A stretch of DNA of 64,000 nt, taken from NCBI RefSeq assembly GCF_006517815.1, contig NZ_CP041198.1, positions 3,286,001 through 3,350,000 of the forward strand, given 5' to 3'. This document shows positions 17,931-32,481 of the stretch, piece after piece. Made by a program: the position numbers and the translations under genes. Source of the stretch: Pseudarthrobacter sp. NIBRBAC000502770 (GTDB taxonomy: Bacteria; Actinomycetota; Actinomycetes; Actinomycetales; Micrococcaceae). The stretch's first letter is position 1. The number at the start of each line of letters is the position of its first letter. The notes under the pieces are model-generated. The model did not search any database. It had not been told where the DNA came from and saw only the letters and a list, made by a program, of their open reading frames with translations.

Positions 17931-18908
17931 ATGAAGAAAGCTGAAAGGCTGATAAAACGCACGTTGCCGGCAATGGCCGGAGCTGCCGCCGCAGCCCTGT
18001 TCCTCGCAGGCTGTGGCGGAGCATCGGTAAACCAGGCCGCTGCGGCAGGCGGTGCCACGGGAACACCCTGCGGCAGCGTGAGCGTCGCAATGAACGCGTG
18101 GGTGGGTTACACCGCCGACGCAGCCGTCTACAGCTACGTGGCGAAAAACAAGCTCGGCTGCAGCGTCGTCCAGAAGGACCTCAACGAGCAAGTCTCCTGG
18201 CAGGGCTTCGCCTCCGGGGAAGTGGACCTCATTATCGAAAACTGGGGGCACGCCGACCTGGCGAAGCAGTACATCACTGACCAGAAGGTGGCCGTCGATG
18301 CCGGACCAACCGGAAACGAAGGGCACATCGGCTGGTACGTTCCGCCATGGATGGCCGAGAAGTACCCGGACATCACCGACGGGCAGAACCTCAATAAATA
18401 CTCTTCGATGTTCACCACCTCAGAGTCTGGCGGAAAGGGGCAGGTCCTTGACGGCGATCCCGCCTTCGTCACCAATGACGAGGCGCTGGTGAAGAACCTG
18501 AACCTTGACTACAAAGTGGTCTTCGCCGGATCGGAAGCGGCCCTCATCCAATCATTCCGGACTGCGCAGCAGAACAAGACACCCCTTCTCGGCTATTTCT
18601 ACGAGCCGCAGTGGTTCCTTTCCGAGGTTCCGTTGAAGAAAGTGAACCTGCCGGCGTGGACCGAGGGCTGCGACGCCAACCCCGAAAAGGTTGCGTGCGA
18701 CTATCCGACCTACAAGCTCAACAAGGTCATGTCCAAAAAGCTGGCGGACAGCGGCTCACCGGCCGCCAAGCTGGCCAAGGCATTCACCTGGACCAACGAG
18801 GACCAGAATTCGGTTGCTACGGATATCCAAGGCGGCATGACGCCTGAAGCGGCGGCAAAGAAGTGGGTGGATGCCCACCAGAGCGTGGTGGATGTTTGGC
18901 TTAGCTGA
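17931..18908 (+). CDS. proX: Betaine-binding lipoprotein of the ABC transporter
   Basis: A 325-residue OpuAC/ProX-type substrate-binding protein. The N-terminus has a basic region, a hydrophobic core and the lipobox LAGC, so it is predicted to be lipid-anchored outside the membrane. Aromatic residues suited to a quaternary-amine cage occur in NAWVGYTAD, ENWGHADL, GWYVPPWM and YEPQWF. AAAAAGGAG precedes the ATG. The gene ends the proVWX operon and is followed by a strong hairpin. Confidence 0.93.
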   Translation: MKKAERLIKRTLPAMAGAAAAALFLAGCGGASVNQAAAAGGATGTPCGSVSVAMNAWVGYTADAAVYSYVAKNKLGCSVVQKDLNEQVSWQGFASGEVDLIIENWGHADLAKQYITDQKVAVDAGPTGNEGHIGWYVPPWMAEKYPDITDGQNLNKYSSMFTTSESGGKGQVLDGDPAFVTNDEALVKNLNLDYKVVFAGSEAALIQSFRTAQQNKTPLLGYFYEPQWFLSEVPLKKVNLPAWTEGCDANPEKVACDYPTYKLNKVMSKKLADSGSPAAKLAKAFTWTNEDQNSVATDIQGGMTPEAAAKKWVDAHQSVVDVWLS

Positions 18909-18930
18909 CAAGCGTTCCCATTGCCGTACC

Positions 18931-18976
18931 AAGGGGAGCGGCCCGGAGGAGTTTAGTACCCGGGCCGCTTTCCCTT
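18931..18976 (+). terminator. Intrinsic terminator after proX
   Basis: A GC-rich stem (AGCGGCCCGG paired with CCGGGCCGCT, extended by AAGGG/CCCTT) lies 22 bp past the proX stop. Confidence 0.8.
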
Positions 18977-18988
18977 GGTTTTCCAGGG

Positions 18989-19310
18989 TCACACCCAGAT
19001 CTGGTAGCCGGAGGACTTGTCGAAAATGCGCCGGGTGCTGATGCCCTCGGCGGCGATCCAGAGCACCGAGCCGTCCTCCGCAGCCTGGTCCACCACCCCG
19101 CTGGCCACGTGCTCCCCCGCAGCCACACCTGGACGCTGCGGCCGGGCAGGCGCGCCCAGTCGGCCCGGAGGCCGAGAGCCGTTTTCGACGTGCCGCCGCC
19201 CTGGCCATCCTGTTCGAGGTCAGGGTCGGTGGCATCACGTGGGGCTTCAAGGGTTGTCCGGGAATCCACTGGCCACTCCGATCGCCGGCGCCGTCGCCGC
19301 TCGAATCCAT
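18989..19310 (-). pseudogene. Frameshifted remnant of a small unknown gene
   Basis: On the minus strand the last ~45 codons read smoothly as a protein end (HVASGVVDQAAEDG ... FDKSSGYQIWV, stop at 18989-18991). The preceding conserved-looking stretch (TSKTALGLRADWARLPGRSV) is in another frame; the change falls at about 19104 in a G-rich run, where one missing base would restore one frame. The most likely start codon (19310) is in yet another frame. So the gene carries at least one and perhaps two frameshifts. Family not recognised. A perfect 16-bp palindrome lies directly upstream, as if the intact gene had been regulated. Sequencing error cannot be excluded. Confidence 0.5.
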
Positions 19311-19321
19311 CACTGATATTT

Positions 19322-19337
19322 GATTGATATATCAATC
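19322..19337. promoter_or_regulatory. Perfect 16-bp palindrome, candidate GntR operator
   Basis: GATTGATATATCAATC is a perfect palindrome. Related cores (ATATATCA) occur in the gntR-purU divergent region and at the mscR promoter. It lies between the broken gene and the 3' end of gntR. Confidence 0.55.
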
Positions 19338-19397
19338 TGGATTTCGAGTATGGTCCAGGTCACACTCCCTGTCAACAGGTACCCGGGGCGAAAGGCG

Positions 19398-20078
19398 CTA
19401 GGCCTTGAAAAGCGCCTCCCGGACCGCGCTTTCGAATCCGCTGACGTGGGCCCGGGCAAGCTCCGCGGCCCGCTCCTCATCCCCGTCGATGACGGCGCGG
19501 AGCAGATCGAGGTGTTCATGAACGTGGTGTGACAGGTCCGGCAGCCGGTCAATGACCATGCACCAGATGCGCGTTGCCAGGTTGTCATAGCGGATCAGGA
19601 TGTCTTCCAGGTGCGGGTTGGCGGCGGCGGCGTAGATGCCCTGGTGCACCCGGGCATCGAGCTGCAGCGTCTCTGTCACGGTTGCCGAAGAGACATCGAA
19701 CGCCTCAACCTTTTCGAGGGTGGCACGCAGCTCGTCCCGGACCGCGGGGGAAGCCACCCGTGCGGCACGGGCGGCCGCAAGGGGCTCGAGCTGGGCGCGG
19801 ATCTCCGAAATAAAGGAAAGGTCGGTCACGTCCACCCGGGTAGCGAAAGTGCCACGGCGTGGGTAGGTCTTCACCAGCCGGTCCAGCTCCAGCCGCTTCA
19901 GGGCTTCGCGTACCGGAGTCCGGCCGACACCCAGATTCTTGGCCAGGAGCTCATCGTTCAGCAGCTCTCCGGGCTTAATTTCAAGGGTCAGCAGCCAGTC
20001 GCGGATGCTCTCATAGGCAACGTCAGCCAGGGACTTCTTCCCCATGGCATCAGCCACCGCCAAAGCTTCGAATGCCAT
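19398..20078 (-). CDS. GntR-family regulator (FadR/FCD type)
   Basis: A 226-residue regulator with an N-terminal winged helix (VAYESIRDWLLTLEIKPGELLNDELLAKNL in two parts, then VGRTPVREALKRLE) and a C-terminal all-helical FCD domain with candidate metal/effector residues (LDARVHQGIY and HHVHEHLDLLRAVIDG). ATG at 20078 has AAGGGG upstream; the longer frame to 20144 would run through the promoter. It is divergent from purU-dmg-fchA-folD, with ATATATCA-type boxes in the 119-bp gap, so it probably represses that operon and itself. The ligand may be a C1 or betaine-pathway intermediate (inference). Confidence 0.9.
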   Translation of the reverse strand: MAFEALAVADAMGKKSLADVAYESIRDWLLTLEIKPGELLNDELLAKNLGVGRTPVREALKRLELDRLVKTYPRRGTFATRVDVTDLSFISEIRAQLEPLAAARAARVASPAVRDELRATLEKVEAFDVSSATVTETLQLDARVHQGIYAAAANPHLEDILIRYDNLATRIWCMVIDRLPDLSHHVHEHLDLLRAVIDGDEERAAELARAHVSGFESAVREALFKA

Positions 20079-20110
20079 GCTGAGCCCCTTCTTCCCAACC
20101 AGAAAACCTA

Positions 20111-20184
20111 TTGACCTCGCCTGTAGACCAGTATACGCTGGCACCCAATCTAATATATCAGTCCGTTGCTTTTGAATATATCTA
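20111..20184 (+). promoter_or_regulatory. purU promoter with ATATATCA operators
   Basis: TTGACC (20111-20116), 17-bp spacer, TACGCT (20134-20139). Just downstream lie TAATATATCA (20151-20160) and GAATATATCTA (20174-20184). A repressor bound there would block the purU operon. The first box also overlaps a possible -35 region for gntR on the other strand. Confidence 0.55.
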
Positions 20185-20197
20185 GAAGGAGCAGGGT

Positions 20198-23645
<3,448 letters not shown>

Positions 23646-23649
23646 CACC

Positions 23650-24276
23650 ATGATCAGTTCAGAGACAGTCAGCAGCTACCTCACCCGGTTGGCCGCAAAG
23701 CAGCCGACGCCGGGTGGTGGCGCCGCGGCGGCCCTCCACGCGGCCCAGGGCGCAGCCCTGGTGGGCATGGTGGCGCGCTATACCACCGGCGCCAAACACG
23801 AACAGCACGCACCGCTGGTGCAGCGCATCACCCAGGCAGCCGACGACCTTGTCGCCGACGCGCTGGGCTTGGCTGAAGCAGATGAAGAGGCCTTCCAGGC
23901 CGTCATCGACTCCTATAAGCTCCCGTCCGGCACCGATGAACTCAAGGCCGCCCGGGCGGCCGGAATCCAGTCCGCGCTCATCCAGGCGGCCCAAACCCCT
24001 GCCCGGCTCATCGAGCTGTCGGGCGGCATCGTTGACCTCGCCACCGAACTCTTCGACGTCGCCAACGCCAACGTCATCAGCGACGTTGCCGCGGCCGCTG
24101 ACGCCGCCCGCGCAGCTGCCACCACGGCGCGCGTCAACATCGACATCAACGTCGTGGCGGTCAAGGATCCGGAGGCACGCGCGCTGCTTGCCCAGCAGAC
24201 GGACGGCATTGAAGAGAAAGTGGTCCTGGCGGCAGATGCCCTCTCGGCCCGCGTTCGCGAAAGGATTCTGGGTTGA
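23650..24276 (+). CDS. fchA: Formiminotetrahydrofolate cyclodeaminase / methenyl-THF cyclohydrolase
   Basis: A 208-residue all-helical protein of the FTCD C-terminal (cyclodeaminase/FchA) family, recognised by the N-terminal LAAKQPTPGGGAAAALHAAQ and the alternating Ala-rich helices. Stand-alone FchA proteins hydrolyse 5,10-methenyl-THF to 10-formyl-THF. ATG is 5 bp after dmg, and the 3' end overlaps folD (TTGA). The neighbouring FolD lacks the lysine needed for its own cyclohydrolase step, so FchA probably carries out that reaction between FolD and PurU (inference). Confidence 0.88.
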   Translation: MISSETVSSYLTRLAAKQPTPGGGAAAALHAAQGAALVGMVARYTTGAKHEQHAPLVQRITQAADDLVADALGLAEADEEAFQAVIDSYKLPSGTDELKAARAAGIQSALIQAAQTPARLIELSGGIVDLATELFDVANANVISDVAAAADAARAAATTARVNIDINVVAVKDPEARALLAQQTDGIEEKVVLAADALSARVRERILG

Positions 24277-25178
24277 GTACTGCAATACTTTCCGGAAAGC
24301 CTTTGGCCGCGTTGATCCAACAGGAAGTCAAGGAGCAGGTCCGGTCCCTTGACCTGGACGGCGTCCGCCCGGTCGTGGCGGTGGTCCTGGCGACCGCCGA
24401 TGAGTCAACGCGCTGGTACGTCCGCTCCATCGAGCGGGCAGCCGAGCGCGCCGGAGTCGGCTGCCGGATCATCGATCTGGGCCATGATGCGACGGAACAG
24501 GTGCTTGCCGGCGCCTTGCGGGACCTGGGCGCGGAGCCATCCGTGCACGGCATCATCCTGCAGACCCCGCTGCCGGCAGGAGTCCGGACCCACCACCTGG
24601 TGGGCCTCATCGCCCCGGAAAAGGACATCGACGGGGCCAATCCGCTAAGCCTGGGACGACTTGCCGTCGGCCAGCCGGCTTTTGCTCCCGCGACCGCCCG
24701 CTCCGTCGTCGAAATCCTGGACCATTACCAGGTTCCCGTCGCGGGGAAGGATGTGGTGGTGGTGGGCCGGTCCGCCGTGGTGGGCAAGCCGCTGTCCCTC
24801 CTCCTGCTGGCCCGCGATGCCGCCGTGACGGTCTGCCACTCCAGATCGGGCCCGCTGGAGCGCTACACCAAGGATGCCGATGTCGTGGTGGTCGCGGCCG
24901 GCCGCGCCGGGCTGCTGACTGGCAGCCACGTCTCCTCCCGGACGGTCGTGGTCGACGTCGGCACGAACGTCCTTGCCGACGGCTCGCTGGTAGGTGATGT
25001 GGACGAAGCCAGCGTCACCGGGACCGCAGCGGGGCTCACCCCCGTTCCTGGCGGCGTCGGCTCCGTGACCACGGCACTGCTGCTCCTCCACACGGTGGAG
25101 GCCGCACGCCGGCAATCGTCCTCCCTGCCGCTGCCGGCCGAAGCCGCGGAAGCCCAGGTCCTGGAAGCCGCGGGCTAG
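24273..25178 (+). CDS. folD: Methylene-THF dehydrogenase (FolD paralogue lacking the cyclohydrolase lysine)
   Basis: FolD-family protein of 301 residues oxidising 5,10-methylene-THF with NAD(P)+. Family features are present: LQTPLP (Q100-type glutamine), PEKDIDG (catalytic Asp), the GRSAVVGKPLS dinucleotide motif and TPVPGGVGSVTTALL. The catalytic lysine of the YxxxK motif (E. coli K54, human K56) is replaced: the segment reads YVRSIERA with Ile53 at that place (ATC codon). In characterised enzymes losing this Lys abolishes cyclohydrolase but not dehydrogenase activity. TTG start overlapping the fchA stop, AAAGGA upstream. Probably a catabolic paralogue, with a normal housekeeping folD elsewhere. 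Confidence 0.93.
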   Translation: MSTAILSGKPLAALIQQEVKEQVRSLDLDGVRPVVAVVLATADESTRWYVRSIERAAERAGVGCRIIDLGHDATEQVLAGALRDLGAEPSVHGIILQTPLPAGVRTHHLVGLIAPEKDIDGANPLSLGRLAVGQPAFAPATARSVVEILDHYQVPVAGKDVVVVGRSAVVGKPLSLLLLARDAAVTVCHSRSGPLERYTKDADVVVVAAGRAGLLTGSHVSSRTVVVDVGTNVLADGSLVGDVDEASVTGTAAGLTPVPGGVGSVTTALLLLHTVEAARRQSSSLPLPAEAAEAQVLEAAG

Positions 25179-25202
25179 GCACGGCACAGAGTCAGCAGCG
25201 GT

Positions 25203-25289
25203 GTCCCGTTTTTCGTAAAAGGTGCTTCGGTGGGCCTAAGACCTGGGGAGGTATTCCTCATCGAAGCACCGTTTTCGGAAAACGGGGCC
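25203..25289. repeat. Long imperfect inverted repeat downstream of folD
   Basis: Arms of 27-28 nt (25203-25229 and 25262-25289) pair with a few mismatches; the right arm contains the near-palindrome CGTTTTCGGAAAACG. The 32-nt loop holds a smaller GAGG/CCTC hairpin. It could be a terminator or a remnant of a small repeat element. Confidence 0.6.
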
Positions 25290-25323
25290 CGCAGCCGGCC
25301 TGTGCCGTCACGGCAGAGGCCAC

Positions 25324-25346
25324 CCTGCCCCGCGGGCAGGGCTTTG
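25324..25346 (+). terminator. Hairpin terminator candidate after the purU operon
   Basis: A perfect 8-bp stem (CCCTGCCC/GGGCAGGG) with a CGC loop followed by CTTT. Confidence 0.5.
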
Positions 25347-25407
25347 GGCATGCCCCGGACTACTCGGCAGGAGCGCCTACACACTTTGCCTTTAGCGGGT
25401 CACACTC

Positions 25408-25474
25408 TTGACATTAAATGTGAGCTAGCGCACGATTTTGTTGCATACAGCGAAGGTTGTTGATCATCACGGAA
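25408..25474 (+). promoter_or_regulatory. Island promoter/operator B (MFS gene)
   Basis: TTGACA (25408-25413), 17-bp spacer, CACGAT (25431-25436), then TTGCATACAGCGAAG (25441-25455) and a second box TTGATCATCACGGAA (25460-25474) 19 bp later. The spacer shares GTGAGCT, at the same offset, with promoter C. Confidence 0.6.
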
Positions 25475-25792
25475 CGAAGCTCGCCCGGATACGCTCCTCC
25501 CGTCCCCCGGCTCCACCCGTGATGACTTTGGGGAACAGCCGAACGAATTCATGATGGCCGGTTCGAAACGGGCCTCGGCCCGTGCATCGGCCGCACAACG
25601 CTGCCAGCATCCATGCGGCAGCGCCAGATCACCAAAGGAAACTGTCTATGACTATCAGGGATGGCAGCACCATCGATCACAGCGCGGGGCGCCGGAACCG
25701 GGGAACGACGCCCAAGTATGTCCGTGGGTCCAGGAAACAGCGCTCTGGCACCTTCAGCGGTTTGCGCTGAAGCCGGAAGGGAACGAATCTCA
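25475..25792 (+). other. Long leader before the MFS gene
   Basis: About 320 nt between operator B and the MFS start. No larger gene is supported. It contains the possible 40-codon frame listed separately. No known riboswitch class is recognised. Confidence 0.4.
25648..25770 (+). CDS. Possible 40-residue leader peptide
   Basis: ATG preceded by AAAGGA at a good distance (9 nt). The peptide begins MTIRDGSTIDHSAGRR and is strongly basic, with no membrane segment. It ends 22 bp before the MFS start, inside the long leader. It could be a translated leader or chance. No family recognised. Confidence 0.3.
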   Translation: MTIRDGSTIDHSAGRRNRGTTPKYVRGSRKQRSGTFSGLR

Positions 25793-29967
<4,175 letters not shown>

Positions 29968-29984
29968 CCTGCCCCAGCCGCACC

Positions 29985-30030
29985 AGGTGGTTGGGCCTGC
30001 TTGAGACCTGCAGGCCCAGCCACCTTTTTT
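29985..30030 (+). terminator. Strong intrinsic terminator
   Basis: A 16-bp stem (one G-T wobble) with a 9-nt loop, followed by a run of six T. Confidence 0.92.
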
Positions 30031-30131
30031 GGTGCCCGCGGAGCTACCCCCGGGCATGGCAACGGCGGCACACCTGTTGAGTGGGGTGCCGCCGTTGGAC
30101 CTTGCCGCTTGTCAGCAGCGGTAGCCTGGCA

Positions 30132-31020
30132 TCAGTTGTTCAGGTAGCCGTTCGGGTCCAGGACGTACTTCGTGGCGGCGCCTGCGTCGAACTCGGCGTA
30201 GCCGCGCGGGGCATCGTCGAGCGAAATGGCCTTCGCGTTGACAGCCTTGGCGATCTGGATCCGGTCATGCAGGATCGCCATCATCAGCTGCCGGTTGTAC
30301 TTCATCACCGGGCATTGGCCCGTGGTGAAGGACAGGGACTTGGCCCAGCCGGTACCCAGGGACAGGGACAGGCTTCCCTTCCTGGCGGCCTCGTCCGCGG
30401 CTCCCGGGCCGCCCGTGACGTAGAGGCCCGGGATGCCCACGGAGCCGCCGGCGGTGGTGAGGTCCATCAGCGAGTTAAGCACCGTGGCCGATGCTTCCTG
30501 GGCGCCATGGCCATGGCCGCGGGCCTCGAAACCGACGGCATCGATGCCGGAGTCGACGCCGGCCGTGACCGGGCCGTGGAACCGGTGGGCAGGATGTCGG
30601 AGAGCATGGTCAGGTCCATGATCTTCTCCAGCGCCTGGTCCCGGTCGGGGAAGCGCAACAGGTTCCAGTCGGCGTACGGAACCAGCACGTATTCGTCGGG
30701 CCGCCCACCCAGCCGCCCATGTCGACATAGCCGTAGGCGGAGCCGGGACGGTCCGGGTTCACATTGAGGCAGATCCCGGTCCTGCGCTCTTTGCAGTTCC
30801 GGCAACGCCCGCAGGAGATGCTGAAGGGGACCGAGACGATATCCCCGACCTTGATGAACTCGACGTCGGGCCCTGTCTCGATGACTTCGCCGGTGATCTC
30901 GTGTCCCAGGACGAGGCCCGCCGGGGCGGTGGTGCGGCCGCGCACCATGTGCTGGTCGGACCCGCAGACAACAGAAGGCCTGACGCTGGCTGCATCAGAC
31001 CTTCCGTGTGGTTTTACTTT
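30132..31020 (-). pseudogene. Degenerate glutathione-independent formaldehyde dehydrogenase (fdhA-like)
   Basis: Clear remnants of the zinc-dependent, glutathione-independent formaldehyde dehydrogenase known from Pseudomonas putida, in order but in three frames. Frame one has CGSDQHMVRGRTTAP, LGHEITGEVIE and CGRCRNCK; frame two (from about 30700) has DEYVLVPYADWNLL and LSDILPTG; frame three (from about 30585) has FHGPVTAGV and then DAVGFEARGHGHG to the stop. Roughly 75 residues between VTAGV and DAVGFEARG are deleted, removing the NAD-binding Rossmann motif. The N-terminal ~50 residues are also missing, with an in-frame stop at 31021-31023. It cannot be functional. Confidence 0.93.
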
Positions 31021-31074
31021 TCACTTGCGGTGAATCATGGGGTGCGCAGGGCTCCCGCAGCTCCAAGGGCGCGG

Positions 31075-32481
31075 CTAGGCGTCGATCACCATGTCGGTGC
31101 GCGCAGTGGAACAGCAGGGAAGGAACTTTCCGGCGTCGATTTCCCGTTTGCGGATGCCGCCCTGGTGGTTCATGTCGATCTCCCCGGACAGCTTGACCAC
31201 CTTGCAGGAGCCGCACATGCCCTCCTTGCAGTTGGCGCCGATCCGGACACCGGCGCGCTGTGCCACCTCAAGGATGTGCTCCTCGGGGTCGATCCGCACA
31301 TTGATCCCGGTGCGGAGAAAGGACAGGGTCAGGCTGCCCGTTCCCACGGTGTCGAAGCTTGAAGCGTCGGGTGTCTGCGCCTCCGGGGCCGCAGCCGGAG
31401 TGGCGGCCCCGGCAGGGACTTCCGTCGGGGCGGCTTCCAGCGCCAAGCCCGTGGCCTGCAGGGTTCCATCCTCGTCGTAGCCGGGCTCGTAGATCTCGAA
31501 CGCTGCGGGCTGGCCTTCGAAGTAGTCCTCTGCGGACTCCGCGATCTCATCAGCGATCTCCCCGGCAATGTCCGCAGCCAGGGCGAGCTCGGCCTGGTAT
31601 TCAAGGAGGGTCTGCCGGTCGCCGGAGAAAAACTCCATGTAGGTGGAAGTGTCGTCGACGCCCACGCTCCTGAGCAGTTCGGTGGCGGTGTTCAGGTACC
31701 CCTCGGGTCCACAGGCGTAGACCTGCCGGCCGTTGGCGTCCGGGGCCACTTCGTCGATCATGGCTAAGGTCAGCCGTCCGCTGAAGCCTTCCCAGTCCTC
31801 GGGCCTGCCACGGTCGCCCAGGGCATAGAAGACCTTGATGCGCGAGTCCACGGAAGCGATGTAAGCCAACTCCCGGTGGAAGGCAAAGCCGCCGGCTTCC
31901 GCGCCGTGGTAGAGCACCACAACGTCGGCAGTTCCCGGCAGGGAGTGGATGGTCCGCAGCATCGACATGATGGGGGTGATGCCGGCGCCGGCGGCCAGGA
32001 AGAGGTACCGCGCGCGCCGGTCGGCATCAGGCAGGTGGAATGCCCCAACGGGTCCCAGCATGTCCAGGACGGTGCCGGGCCTGACATTCTGGTGTACCCA
32101 GGGTGAAACCAGTCCACCGGCGTCGCGCTTGACGGTGACGCTGAAGGTCCACGGTTCGGTGGGCGAACTGGACAGCGAGTAGCTGCGGTCCACCGGCTCC
32201 TGGTCCTCGCCGTTTACGGGGAAGGCAATGTTCACGTACTGGCCCGGACGGAACGCCAGCGGGGCGCCGTCGCAGCGGCGGAACACGAACGTCATCATGC
32301 CGCCCGCTTCGGGAATGGTCTCGACGCATTCGGCCATGAACTCCTGCGGATGCCACGGGCCCAGCGCCTTGGCTGCGCTGGCGGGTCCTTCAATGCTGCC
32401 CATCACCCGGTTCCACGGCATTTCAAGGCCGCGAATGCGCTGTGGCTCCTGGACAGGCGTCTCAGTGAGGACTTCAATCAT
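31075..32481 (-). CDS. gbcB: Glycine betaine monooxygenase, reductase subunit
   Basis: NAD(P)H:ferredoxin-type reductase that supplies electrons to GbcA. The 468-residue protein has an FAD domain (RPGQYVNIAF, DRSYSLSSSP), an NAD domain (FLAAGAGITPIMSMLR, YACGPEGYL) and a C-terminal plant-type 2Fe-2S domain (CKEGMCGSC and a distal Cys in LPCCST). A linker of about 100 residues, acidic then Ala/Pro-rich, separates the NAD and ferredoxin domains and is longer than usual. The start overlaps the gbcA stop (ATGA). It could serve a different Rieske oxygenase, but coupling to gbcA is clear. Confidence 0.92.
   Translation of the reverse strand: MIEVLTETPVQEPQRIRGLEMPWNRVMGSIEGPASAAKALGPWHPQEFMAECVETIPEAGGMMTFVFRRCDGAPLAFRPGQYVNIAFPVNGEDQEPVDRSYSLSSSPTEPWTFSVTVKRDAGGLVSPWVHQNVRPGTVLDMLGPVGAFHLPDADRRARYLFLAAGAGITPIMSMLRTIHSLPGTADVVVLYHGAEAGGFAFHRELAYIASVDSRIKVFYALGDRGRPEDWEGFSGRLTLAMIDEVAPDANGRQVYACGPEGYLNTATELLRSVGVDDTSTYMEFFSGDRQTLLEYQAELALAADIAGEIADEIAESAEDYFEGQPAAFEIYEPGYDEDGTLQATGLALEAAPTEVPAGAATPAAAPEAQTPDASSFDTVGTGSLTLSFLRTGINVRIDPEEHILEVAQRAGVRIGANCKEGMCGSCKVVKLSGEIDMNHQGGIRKREIDAGKFLPCCSTARTDMVIDA

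Noticed and set aside
19398..20144. Start of the GntR gene at 20144
   Set aside because: The extra residues run through the divergent promoter region and are not GntR-like; ATG at 20078 has a ribosome site.
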